From: Micromonospora sp. RHAY321
GTDB taxonomy: Bacteria; Actinomycetota; Actinomycetes; Mycobacteriales; Micromonosporaceae
Reading direction: 5' to 3'
Length of the DNA: 64,000 nucleotides
NCBI RefSeq assembly: GCF_023896955.1
Contig: NZ_JAMHIW010000006.1
Coordinates: 186,001-250,000 of the forward strand
The notes below the pieces were generated by a model. It was not told the origin of the DNA. It saw nothing but the letters and a program-made list of their open reading frames with translations, and ran no database searches. A program made the position numbers and the translations under genes. Below, in pieces: positions 32,948-42,200 of the stretch (its first letter is position 1; each line of letters starts with the position of its first letter).

Positions 32948-33009
32948 GACCGCAGGGTGGTGGGGCGGGTCTTCGGCGGGGGGCGTTCGAGGCGCGGACC
33001 GGTGGCGGA

Positions 33010-34002
33010 TCAGCTGGGATTCACCGGCGACAGCCGGCCGTCACGGCGGAGCACCCGAACACCCCCGGGCAGGTCGGCGGGGCCCTGACCGTGCCACTCG
33101 GTGATCAGGGCGTCCAGCGCGGCGACGTGCCGGTGCGAGAGGGCACCCGGCGGGGCGCCCAGCTCACGCGCCCAGGTGTGCAGCACACGGCCGCGCACCG
33201 CGGGAACCAGGCCGGCCAGCGCCGACACGGAAAGCCCACCGTCGGAACACCGGGCCGCCGCCAGCGCCGTCTCCGCCAACTCGTCCAGTGCGGCGTTGTC
33301 TGCCGCCACCAGCAGGGCGGTACGCGCCAGGTTGTCCAGGACCCCCGGCCCGAGCGCCCCGACCAGCGCCGGCAGCACGTCGGCCCGTACCCGGGACCGG
33401 GCGTACGACGGGTCGGTGTTGTGCGGGTCCTCCCACGCGGTCAGCCCGAGCACGGCACACGCGGCCCGCGTCTCGTCCCGGCCGACCGTCAGCAGCGGGC
33501 GCAGCAGCGGCACCCCGGCCAGCTCGCGCCGGGCGGGCATCCCGGCCAGCCCGCGCGGACCCGCGCCCCGGGCGAGCGCGAGCAGCACGGTCTCCGCCTG
33601 GTCGTCGCGGGTGTGCCCGGTCAGGACCGCGACGGCGCCGTGCTGCCGGGCCACCTCGGTCAACGCCTCGTAGCGGGCCTCCCGGGCGGCCGCCTCCGGC
33701 CCGCCCACCCGCCCGGCGACCTCGACCCGGGCCACCGTCACCGGCGCGAACCCGGCCTTCCTGGCCCAGGCGGCCACCGCCTCGGCCCGTTGTGCCGAAC
33801 CGGTCTGCAGGCCGTGGTCGACGGTCACCAGGCCGGCGGTCCGGCCCAGCCGGGGCGCCACGAACACGGTGGCCGCCGCCAGGGCGAGCGAGTCGGCCCC
33901 GCCCGAGCAGGCGACCAGCACCGGCCCGCCGGACGGCAGGCCGGTCAGCGCGCGACGGACCGCCACCCGGATCGCCGCCACCGGCGGGGCGAGCGCGGCC
34001 AC
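33010..34002 (-). CDS. tilS: tRNA(Ile)-lysidine synthetase
   Basis: Modifies C34 of the CAU-anticodon tRNA-Ile to lysidine so that it reads AUA. The 330-aa protein has the PP-loop motif SGGADS (33-38), TVDHGLQ and GHTRDDQAETVLLALARG. GTG 34002 begins VAALAPPVAAIRVAVRR and leaves 10 nt to the upstream metalloprotease stop; the longer frame would overlap that gene. Short C-terminal region, as in actinobacterial TilS. Confidence 0.92.
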   Translation of the reverse strand: MAALAPPVAAIRVAVRRALTGLPSGGPVLVACSGGADSLALAAATVFVAPRLGRTAGLVTVDHGLQTGSAQRAEAVAAWARKAGFAPVTVARVEVAGRVGGPEAAAREARYEALTEVARQHGAVAVLTGHTRDDQAETVLLALARGAGPRGLAGMPARRELAGVPLLRPLLTVGRDETRAACAVLGLTAWEDPHNTDPSYARSRVRADVLPALVGALGPGVLDNLARTALLVAADNAALDELAETALAAARCSDGGLSVSALAGLVPAVRGRVLHTWARELGAPPGALSHRHVAALDALITEWHGQGPADLPGGVRVLRRDGRLSPVNPS

Positions 34003-34012
34003 CGGCGGACGG

Positions 34013-35083
34013 TCAGCCGGCGGCCGGGACGGTGCCGGCCGGGCCGTGCACCCGGGCCACCCAGGCATCCGGGTCGCCCAGCTCGGACAGGCGCGGCAGG
34101 GTGAGCGGCGAGTTGAAGATCGAGTTGAAGCCCTCCATACCGACCCGCTCGACCACGCCGTGCACGAACTTGCGCCCCTCGGCGTACTGGCGCATCTTGA
34201 CGTCCACCCCGAGCAGCCGGCGGATCGCCTTCTCCAGCGGGTTGCCCGCCTCGCGGCGGCGGTTGAACGACGCCCGGATCCGCTCCACGCTCGGGATGAC
34301 CTGCGGCCCGACGCCGTCCATCACGAACTCGGCGTGCCCCTCCAGCAGGGTCATCAGCGCGGTGAGCCGATCGAGTACGGCCCGCTGGGCAGGGGTCTGC
34401 ACGATGTCCAGGACGCTGGTGCGGCTCTCCGGGTCGCGGACCGCGTCGGACAGGGTGGCCACCCCGCGCCCCAGCCGCTCGACCAGGTGCTCGCCACCGC
34501 TGGACGAGGCGTCCACGAACGCCTGCACCTCGCTCAGGAAGTAGGCCCGCATCCACGGCACGGCGGTGAACTGGGTGCGGTGGGTGACCTCGTGCAGGCA
34601 CACCCAGAGCCGGAAGTCCCGCGGGTCCGCGCCCAGCTTCCGCTCCACCTCGACGATGTTCGGCGCGACCAGCAGCAGCTGGCCCGGGTCGGCGGAGAAG
34701 ACCTCGTACTGGCCGAGGACCCGGCCGGAGAGGTACGCCAGCACGGTGCCGGCCTGCACGCCGGTCAGCCGCGACCCGATCGCCTCGGTCAGGGCACCGG
34801 GCTGCTTGTCGCCGGAGAGCCGGCTGACCAGCGGGGTGATCACCTCACGCAGCCCGGCGATGTTGGCGGCGGCCCAGTCCCGGCGGTCGACCACCCGCAC
34901 CGGCGGGTGGGACACCTGCGCCCGCAGCCCCGTGTAGTCGGCCACGTGCCCGGCCGCCTCGTCGGTCAGCCGACGCAGGTCGCCGACCACGTCGGTGGCC
35001 TCGGCGTACGACACCCGAGGGCCCGACTTGCTCAACGCCCCCGCGGTCGCGGCGGCCAGATCCCAGTCCACGAACTGCGCCAT
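34013..35083 (-). CDS. Zinc-dependent metalloprotease, DUF2342 (zinicin-like) family
   Basis: A 356-aa protein with the zinc motif HEVTH (164-168) and a second conserved EGHAEF (248-253), which probably supplies another ligand. DUF2342 proteins are near-universal in actinobacteria and lie next to tilS and dacB, as here, but their substrate is not known. ATG 35083 (MAQFVDWDLAAATAGAL) is the family start. Confidence 0.88.
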   Translation of the reverse strand: MAQFVDWDLAAATAGALSKSGPRVSYAEATDVVGDLRRLTDEAAGHVADYTGLRAQVSHPPVRVVDRRDWAAANIAGLREVITPLVSRLSGDKQPGALTEAIGSRLTGVQAGTVLAYLSGRVLGQYEVFSADPGQLLLVAPNIVEVERKLGADPRDFRLWVCLHEVTHRTQFTAVPWMRAYFLSEVQAFVDASSSGGEHLVERLGRGVATLSDAVRDPESRTSVLDIVQTPAQRAVLDRLTALMTLLEGHAEFVMDGVGPQVIPSVERIRASFNRRREAGNPLEKAIRRLLGVDVKMRQYAEGRKFVHGVVERVGMEGFNSIFNSPLTLPRLSELGDPDAWVARVHGPAGTVPAAG

Positions 35084-35186
35084 GGACCCACCGTACCCGC
35101 GCCGCAACACCCCGGCCCGGGCTCGCGTCGGCGCTCGACGGTCCTCCCGGCTCGGTCGACCGGGGGCAACGCCGGGACGACGGCCG

Positions 35187-37034
35187 TCAGGCGCAGCCGC
35201 AGCCGGCCAGCGCGGCGGTGATCCGGTCCAGCGCCGGTTGGGCGGTGTCCGTGCCGCCGGACGCGTGGTCGGTGAGCACCGCGAAGGTGAGCAGACGGCC
35301 GTCGGCCGTGGTGACCAGGCCCGCGATGGAGTGCACGCCGGTCAGGGTGCCGGTCTTGGCCCGCACGGCACCCGCCCCGGCGGCGGTGCCGGGAGCGCCC
35401 CGGTAGCGGTCGTCCAGGGTGCCGGACCAGCCACCCACCGGAAGGCCACCGAAGATGCCGGCCAACTCCGGATGGTCCGGGCTGGCGGCCAACCGGATCA
35501 GGTCGGTCAGCAGCGACGGGCTGATCCGGTTGCGGCGGGACAGCCCGCTGCCGTCGGAGAGGGTGATCTCGTCGGCGGGCAGGCCCAGCTCGGCGACCTC
35601 CGCGTCCATCGCGGCGGCCGCCCCGTCGAAGGAGGCCGGCTGATTGCGGGCCAGCGCGACCTGGCGGGCGAGGCCCTCGGCCACCAGGTTGTCGCTCTCG
35701 CTGATCATGATGTCGACCAGCCGGATCAGCGGCGGAGACTGCACCACGCCGAGCTCGCTGCCCGGCGCCGGAGTGCCTCCGGTGGCGGGGGCCTGCGCCG
35801 GGGCCGTACCGCGCTTGACGGCGCTGGCCGGTACGCCGAGCAGTCGGGCGAACGACCGGCCGGCCGCCAGGTCCGGCTCGGCGACCCGCTCGGCGCCACC
35901 GCTCTCGGCACCCGGGTCCTTGCGCGCGCCGTCGGTCATCAGCGCGGTCATCGCGCCGCCGTACCCGCCGGTGGGGATGTCGTCGTCCCAGCCCGGGCCG
36001 TAGACCGGGCCGGAGTAGACCGAGCCGTCCACGATGACGCTGGTCGGGGCGGTGCCGCCGAGCGCGGTGCGCACCTGGGCGGCCAGGTCGTCGAGGCGCG
36101 CCGCCCCCGGGTAGTAGCCCTTCTTGTCGACCGCGAGGGTGGGATCCCCGCCGCCGACGATCACGACCTCGCCAGCCTTCGCACCGGCCACCGCGCGGGT
36201 GGGGATCCGGTACCCGGGCCCGCGGGCGGCCAGCACGGTCACCCCGGTCGCCAGCTTGGTCACCGAGGCGGGCACGGTGCCGTCGTCCGCCCCCTTGGCG
36301 AACAGCGTCTGGCCGGAGGTCACGTCGGCCACCGAGACGTTCACCCGGTCGCCCAGGGGGGCGGCGGTGACCAGCGGGTCCAGTGCGGCGCGTACGCCCT
36401 CGGGGGTGGGCAGCGGGGCGTTCGGGTCCGACGCGGCCAGCACCTCCGACGGGTCGGGCTCCGGAGTCGCGCCGGCGGCGGCCGGCGCCGGCTCGGCGTC
36501 GTCGCCCAGCCAGCCGGCGACCGGGCCGGGCCGGGTCACGAAGACCCCGACACCGGCGAGCACCAGGAGCACCACCAGGGTCAGCACGACCGGGAGCCGT
36601 CGGCGGCGTGGCGCGGCGGACGCGGGCGGCGGGGCGGTGGGCGGTTGGGTGCCCGCCGGAGCCGGCAGCGCGGAGATCGGCGGACCCAGCGGCGGGACTC
36701 CGGTCGGGACCCGAGGGTTCGGGCCGTCGCCGGACACCGGGCTGGTCGGGATCGTCGCCCTCCCGATCGGCGGGGCGCTCGTGGGTCGATCACCGCCGAG
36801 GACCGGGAACCGACCGGTGCTCGGGCCGGTGGGCGCCGACCCTGCCGGCGGACGCCAGGGCAGCGGTGCGGCACGCTCAGGCCCCGTCTCCGGGCTCTGG
36901 GCCGACGGGCCGGCCGCCCGAGGAAGGTGGGCGTCAGGCACCGGGACACGCCCGGTGGCACCGCCGGAGCCGGATCGTCCGTTACCGCGCGCGTCGCCCC
37001 CGTCCGGGCGGTAGTGTGAATCTTCCCTCCCCAC
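35187..37034 (-). CDS. dacB: D-alanyl-D-alanine carboxypeptidase (S13/PBP4 family) with long Pro-rich leader
   Basis: Cleaves peptidoglycan stem peptides outside the membrane. The 615-aa protein has a Pro/Gly-rich cytosolic leader (1-147), one membrane helix (148-166) and an S13 catalytic domain with SVTK (257-260), SDN (447-449) and KTG (560-562). The leader is much longer than usual for the family. The GTG start at 37034 has a GGAGGAGG site. The gene ends with CGCA. It is divergent from ppa and follows the usual dacB-DUF2342-tilS order. Confidence 0.92.
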   Translation of the reverse strand: MGREDSHYRPDGGDARGNGRSGSGGATGRVPVPDAHLPRAAGPSAQSPETGPERAAPLPWRPPAGSAPTGPSTGRFPVLGGDRPTSAPPIGRATIPTSPVSGDGPNPRVPTGVPPLGPPISALPAPAGTQPPTAPPPASAAPRRRRLPVVLTLVVLLVLAGVGVFVTRPGPVAGWLGDDAEPAPAAAGATPEPDPSEVLAASDPNAPLPTPEGVRAALDPLVTAAPLGDRVNVSVADVTSGQTLFAKGADDGTVPASVTKLATGVTVLAARGPGYRIPTRAVAGAKAGEVVIVGGGDPTLAVDKKGYYPGAARLDDLAAQVRTALGGTAPTSVIVDGSVYSGPVYGPGWDDDIPTGGYGGAMTALMTDGARKDPGAESGGAERVAEPDLAAGRSFARLLGVPASAVKRGTAPAQAPATGGTPAPGSELGVVQSPPLIRLVDIMISESDNLVAEGLARQVALARNQPASFDGAAAAMDAEVAELGLPADEITLSDGSGLSRRNRISPSLLTDLIRLAASPDHPELAGIFGGLPVGGWSGTLDDRYRGAPGTAAGAGAVRAKTGTLTGVHSIAGLVTTADGRLLTFAVLTDHASGGTDTAQPALDRITAALAGCGCA

Positions 37035-37187
37035 GACCCCCTCCTCCCCCAGCGAAAATCGGCTTGGGTGACACTACTTCGGTCCGAAGACTATGCGGCG
37101 GCCGGAGTCGGCGGGTGGGCATTCACCTGTCCGGGGGGCCGCCAGTGGTTTCCGTTAGCCAGCGTGGGCAGACGAGGGAGCGTGCAG

Positions 37188-37694
37188 ATGGATTTCGACG
37201 TGACGGTTGAGATCCCCAAAGGTCACCGGAACAAGTACGAGGTGGACCACAAGACCGGCCGGATCCGGCTGGATCGCACCCTCTTCACCTCCACCCAGTA
37301 CCCGGCCGACTACGGGTTCATCGAGGGCACCCTGGGAGAGGACGGCGACCCGCTGGACGCTCTCGTGCTGGTGCCCGAGCCGACCTTCCCGGGCTGTCTG
37401 ATCCGCTGCCGCACCATCGGCATGTTCCGGATGACGGACGAAAAGGGCGGCGACGACAAGGTGCTCTGCGTGCCCTACGAGGACCCGCGCCAGGAGCACC
37501 TGCGTGACATCCACCACCTGGGCGAGTTCGACCGGCTGGAGATCCAGCACTTCTTCGAGGTGTACAAGGACCTGGAGCCGGGCAAGTCGGTGGAGGGCGC
37601 AACCTGGGTCGGCCGCACCGAGGCCGAGGCCGAGATCCACGCCTCCTACCAGCGGGCCCGCGACGCCGAGGCGCGCGGCGAAACCGCCCACTGA
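37188..37694 (+). CDS. ppa: Inorganic pyrophosphatase, family I
   Basis: Hydrolyses pyrophosphate in the cytosol. The 168-aa protein has the family I signature DGDPLDALVLVP (52-63) with its three metal-binding aspartates, and the usual N-terminus MDFDVTVEIPKGHRNKYEVD. ATG 37188 has GAGGGAG at good spacing; the longer frame is a shadow. It is divergent from dacB, as in other actinobacteria, and convergent with eccD. Confidence 0.95.
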   Translation: MDFDVTVEIPKGHRNKYEVDHKTGRIRLDRTLFTSTQYPADYGFIEGTLGEDGDPLDALVLVPEPTFPGCLIRCRTIGMFRMTDEKGGDDKVLCVPYEDPRQEHLRDIHHLGEFDRLEIQHFFEVYKDLEPGKSVEGATWVGRTEAEAEIHASYQRARDAEARGETAH

Positions 37695-37707
37695 CGAGCA
37701 CTGACGC

Positions 37708-37751
37708 ACCGGGCCCGGGGGCCGCTCAACCGAGCAGCCCCCGGGCCCGGT
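37708..37751. terminator. Bidirectional terminator overlapping the eccD 3' end
   Basis: ACCGGGCCCGGGGGC (37708-37722) pairs perfectly with GCCCCCGGGCCCGGT (37737-37751), a 15-bp stem with a 14-nt loop. The eccD stop codon (37726-37728) lies in the loop and the last eccD codons form one arm. It lies 13 nt after the ppa stop. Confidence 0.7.
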
Positions 37752-39129
37752 CGTACAGGTCGAGCACCGCGCAGGCGACCGGCACCACGGCGACCACCAG
37801 GGCCGTGTCGGCGAGGTCCGCCACTCGGCCCACGTACGGCGAGACCGGCCGGCGGGAGTACCCGGTGCCGGCCGCGACAGCCACCAGTGCCAGCGCGGCG
37901 CCGCCGAGGACCAGCGCCAGCCGCCCGGTGTCATCGGCCCGGCCCACCAGCACCGCGCCCAGGATCGCGTAGCCGGCCAGCCCGGCGAGCACCGGCGGCA
38001 CCCGGTGCCGCAGCGCCACGAACAGCCGCGACCGCAGCAGCAGCACGGCCGAGGCCACGGCCACCAGCACCCGGCCGGCCATCCCGCCCGCCAGCCCGAG
38101 CACCGCCGCCGCGGCCACCGCCAGCAGGGCGTGCCCGAGCAGCATCCCGGTGAGCATCTCCTCGGTGCGGGTCACCGCCGCGTGCACCCGACCACGGTCC
38201 GGCAGGTCCCGAATCCGCTCCGGCTCCCCGGCGGGGGCGGCGGCCGGCAGGGTGATCGGCGGCAACGGCAGCTTGCCCAACCGGATGGCCAGCAGCGGGA
38301 TCACCCCGACGGCGAACACCAGCGCGCTGAGCAGCACCGCGGCCGTGCCGGCCGGGGTCAGCAGCAGCCCGCCGAGCGCCGCACCGGCACCGATCAGGCC
38401 GACCGTGACGCCGGCCACGAAGACCCGCAGCCGGCTGGCCACGCCGAGCAGCCCGAGCAGTGCGACCAACAGCAGCGCCACCGAACCGGCCAGCAGCTCG
38501 GGGGCACCGACCCAGCGCGCCGGGCCGAGCGGCCCGACCGGGTCGCCCGAGCCGACGGCGAGGGCGCCGGCAGCGAACGCGTACGGCAGGGCGTAGCCGC
38601 CGAGCGTCGCCCCGGCGGTGCCGTCCCCGTTGGCACGGGACGCGACCGTGCCGGCCACGGTGAGCAGCAGCGCCACGACGGCCGCCGCCAGCCAGCCGGG
38701 CCGGTGCGCCGGTGCGCCGGTGAGCAGGGCGAGCAGCCCGACGCCGAGCGGCACGGCGGCGCCGGCCAGGCCGGCCGCCCGGGTGGCGGCGGGCGACCAT
38801 GCCCCGCCCCGGCGGCGGGCACCGTCGGCGATCGCCTCCACCACGTCGTCGTACTCCAGCTCGGGCCAGTGGGCGCGGGCCGGCACCAGGTGCAGCACCT
38901 CACCGTCGCGGACGCCCTGCGGCAGCAGCGCCTGGGCGGTCGCCAGCAGTGCGCCGTCCGTGCGGCGCAGCACCCAGCCGCCGTGCCGCTCACCGTCGTC
39001 GGCCAGCCCTTCACCGGCGTGCCTGAGCACGTCGGGCAGCAGCTCGGCGAGGGGCACCTGCTCCGGCAGGGCGACGTCCACCCGCCGTTGCGGAGCGCTG
39101 ATGGTGACGCGGGCCAGCCCGGTTGTCAT
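37726..39129 (-). CDS. eccD: Type VII secretion integral membrane protein EccD
   Basis: The channel-forming membrane part of ESX systems. The 467-aa protein has an N-terminal ubiquitin-like (YukD) domain (RVTISAPQRRVDVALPEQVP to VLHLVPA) followed by about 11 membrane helices, the usual EccD layout. ATG 39129. The gene is divergent from eccC with a 101-nt AT-richer gap that should hold both promoters. No EccB or EccE gene is seen. Confidence 0.88.
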   Translation of the reverse strand: MTTGLARVTISAPQRRVDVALPEQVPLAELLPDVLRHAGEGLADDGERHGGWVLRRTDGALLATAQALLPQGVRDGEVLHLVPARAHWPELEYDDVVEAIADGARRRGGAWSPAATRAAGLAGAAVPLGVGLLALLTGAPAHRPGWLAAAVVALLLTVAGTVASRANGDGTAGATLGGYALPYAFAAGALAVGSGDPVGPLGPARWVGAPELLAGSVALLLVALLGLLGVASRLRVFVAGVTVGLIGAGAALGGLLLTPAGTAAVLLSALVFAVGVIPLLAIRLGKLPLPPITLPAAAPAGEPERIRDLPDRGRVHAAVTRTEEMLTGMLLGHALLAVAAAAVLGLAGGMAGRVLVAVASAVLLLRSRLFVALRHRVPPVLAGLAGYAILGAVLVGRADDTGRLALVLGGAALALVAVAAGTGYSRRPVSPYVGRVADLADTALVVAVVPVACAVLDLYDRARGLLG

Positions 39130-39230
39130 CGATTGATCTCCATATCGAGGGGGGTCGGAGGCTGCGCGGACGACAGGACTTTACCTACCATGAGCCAGGC
39201 TCGGGTTACCCAGCGCAGTCAGGAGGCCGA

Positions 39231-42200
39231 GTGTCCACCGTCGTCATCAAGCGCCCACCCCGCCGGGCGGCGCCCGAGATCCCCGCCGGCGAACTGCCGG
39301 TCGAGGCACCGCCGGAGATCCCCGCGGTGACCGGAGGGCGGTGGCAGCAGATGCTCATGCTGCTGCCCATGCTCGGCGGCACGGTGGCGATGGCGATGAT
39401 GTTCGGCCGGGGCGGTGGGGCCTACTCGTACGTGGTGGGCGGGATGTTCGGGCTGTCCTCGCTGGCGATGCTGGTGACCTCCTGGGGCAGCGCCTCGGGC
39501 ACCCCGAAGAAGTCCGAGATGATGGCCGCCCGCCGCGAGTACCTGCGCCACCTGGCCACGCTGCGCCGCCGGGTCCGGCAGACCGCCGGACAGCAGCGGG
39601 CCGGGCTCTACTACCGACACCCGGACCCGGGCCGGTTGTGGTCGACCGTGGACAGCCACCGGGTGTGGGAGCGGCGGCCCGCAGACCCGGACTTTGCGGT
39701 GGTACGCGTCGCCGTCGGGCCGCAGACGCTGGCCACCCCGCTCGTTCCTCCGGTCACCCGGCCGCTGGAGGAGCTGGAGCCGATGACCGCCGGCGCGCTG
39801 CGCCGCTTCCTGGACGCGTACTCCGTGGTGCCGGACCTGCCGGTGGCGCTGTCGCTGCGCAGCTTCGCCCGGGTGCACGTGCGGACCGCCGGCAGCCGCA
39901 CCGGCCCGGCCTCCGGCGGGCCGCCCACCGGCGACCCGGCGGCGCAGGCGCTGGTCCGGGCCGTGCTGACCCAGCTGGCCGTCTTCCACGCCCCCGACGA
40001 GCTGCTGGTCGCGATCTGCGCCGGGCCGGAACGCCGGGCCGGCTGGGAGTGGGTGAAGTGGCTTCCGCACGCCCACCATCCCGGCCGCACCGACGCGCTC
40101 GGTCCGGTACGGCTGGTCGCCAGCTCCGCCGCCGAGCTGGAACGCCTGCTGGGCGACGTGCTGGCCAGCCGGTCCCGGTTCAGCCCGGTCGGCCCGGCCA
40201 CGGACGGCCCGCACGTGGTGGTGGTCCTCGACGGCGGCGACCTGACCGGCGCCACCGACCTGACCGGCGACGGCGGCATCGACGCGGTCACCGTCCTGGA
40301 CCTGGACACTCCGCCGCCGCGCCTGCTCGACCGGTACGCGCTGCTGCTGGAGCTGCGCGGCCGGCGGCTGCACTCCTGGTCGGTCGAGGGGCACGCCGAG
40401 GTGGGCACCGCCGACCAGCTCGACCCCGCCGACGCCGAGGCGGTCGCCCGGCGGCTGGCGCCGCTGCGGCTGGCCGGCGCGGCTCGTGGCCCGGACGCCC
40501 CGCTCCAGGCCGACCTGGGCCTGCCCGAGCTGCTCGGCCTCGGCGACCCGGAGAGCTTCACCGCCGAGCAGGGCTGGGCGCCGCGCTCGGCGCGGGACCG
40601 GCTGCGGGTGCCGATCGGCGTGGGCGCCGACGGCGGGGCCATCGAGCTGGACCTCAAGGAATCCGCCCAGGACGGGATGGGCCCGCACGGCCTGCTCATC
40701 GGGGCCACCGGTTCCGGCAAGTCCGAGCTGCTCCGCACGCTGGTGCTGGGGTTGGCCGCGACCCACAGCTCCGAGCAGCTCAACTTCGTGCTCGTCGACT
40801 TCAAGGGCGGCGCCACGTTCGCCTCGTTCGACCGGCTGCCGCACACCGCCGCCGTGATCACCAACCTGGCGGACGCGCTACCCCTGGTCGACCGGATGGT
40901 GGACGCCATCAACGGGGAGCTGGTGCGCCGGCAGGAGCTGCTGCGCCGGGCCGGCAACTTCGCCAGCGTGCGCGACTACGAGCGCGCCCGGGCGGCCGGC
41001 AGCCCACTGGCACCGCTGCCGTCGCTGCTGCTGATCTGCGACGAGTTCTCCGAGCTGCTCTCCGCCAAGCCCGACTTCATCGACCTGTTCGTGCAGATCG
41101 GCCGGCTCGGCCGGTCGCTCGGCGTGCACCTGCTGCTCGCCAGCCAGCGCCTGGAGGAGGGGCGGCTGCGAGGGCTCGACACGCACCTGTCGTACCGGAT
41201 CGGTCTGCGTACCTTCTCCGCTCTGGAGTCGCGCACCGTGCTCGGGGTGCCGGACGCGCACGAGCTGCCCCGGTCACCGGGCCACGGCTACCTGCGCGCC
41301 GGCACCGACCCGCTGGCCCGGTTCAAGGCCGCGTACGTCTCCGGCGCGGTCCACCGCCGAGCCACGGCGACCGGCGCCACCGCCGGTGGCGGTGCCCGCC
41401 TGCTCGCCTTCACCACCCACGTCGTGCCGGTGCCCGAGCCGGCGACGCCGGCCGTGCCCGTCGAGTCCGACGAGGACGGTGCCCGGGAGACCCTGCTCGA
41501 CCTGCTGGTCGACCGGCTCGCCGGGCAGGGCCCGCCCGCGCACCAGGTCTGGCTCCCGCCGCTCGGGCAACCGCCCGCCCTGGACGAGCTGCTCGGCCAG
41601 GTCGAGGTCGATCCGGCTCGCGGGCTCAGCGTGGGCAACCCCGAGCTGCACGGCGCGCTCGGGGTGCCGGTGGCCGTGGTGGACAGGCCGCTGGAGCAGC
41701 GCCGGGACCTGCTCTGGCTGGCGCTGGACGGCGCGGCCGGGCACGTCGCGGTGGTCGGTGCGCCGCAGAGCGGCAAGTCGACCGCGTTGCGCACGCTGAT
41801 CTGCGCGCTGGCGCTCACCCACACCCCGACCGAGGTGCAGGTCTACTGCCTCGACTTCGGCGGTGGCGGGTTGGCCGCGCTGCGCGACCTGCCGCACGTG
41901 GGTGGGGTGACGGGCCGCGCCGACCCGACCGCCGTGCGGCGCACCGTCGGCGAGATGAGCACCCTGCTGGCCGACCGGGAACGCCGCTTCGCCGAGGTGG
42001 GCGTGGAGTCGATGGCCGCGTACCGGCAGCGCCGGGCCGCGGTGGGGACCGCCAGCCAGCCGGGCGCCGACCCGTACGGCGACGTGTTCCTGGTGATCGA
42101 CGGCTGGAGCACCGTGCGCGGCGAGTACGACGACCTGGAACCGCTGGTCACCGACCTGGCCACCCGGGGCCTGTCGTACGGGCTGCACGTGGTCGCAACG

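Noticed and set aside
39190..39330. 47-codon ORF upstream of and overlapping eccC
   Set aside because: It overlaps the eccC start and reads a shadow frame rich in Ser, Pro and Arg, with no ribosome-binding site. The AGGAGG nearby serves the eccC GTG.
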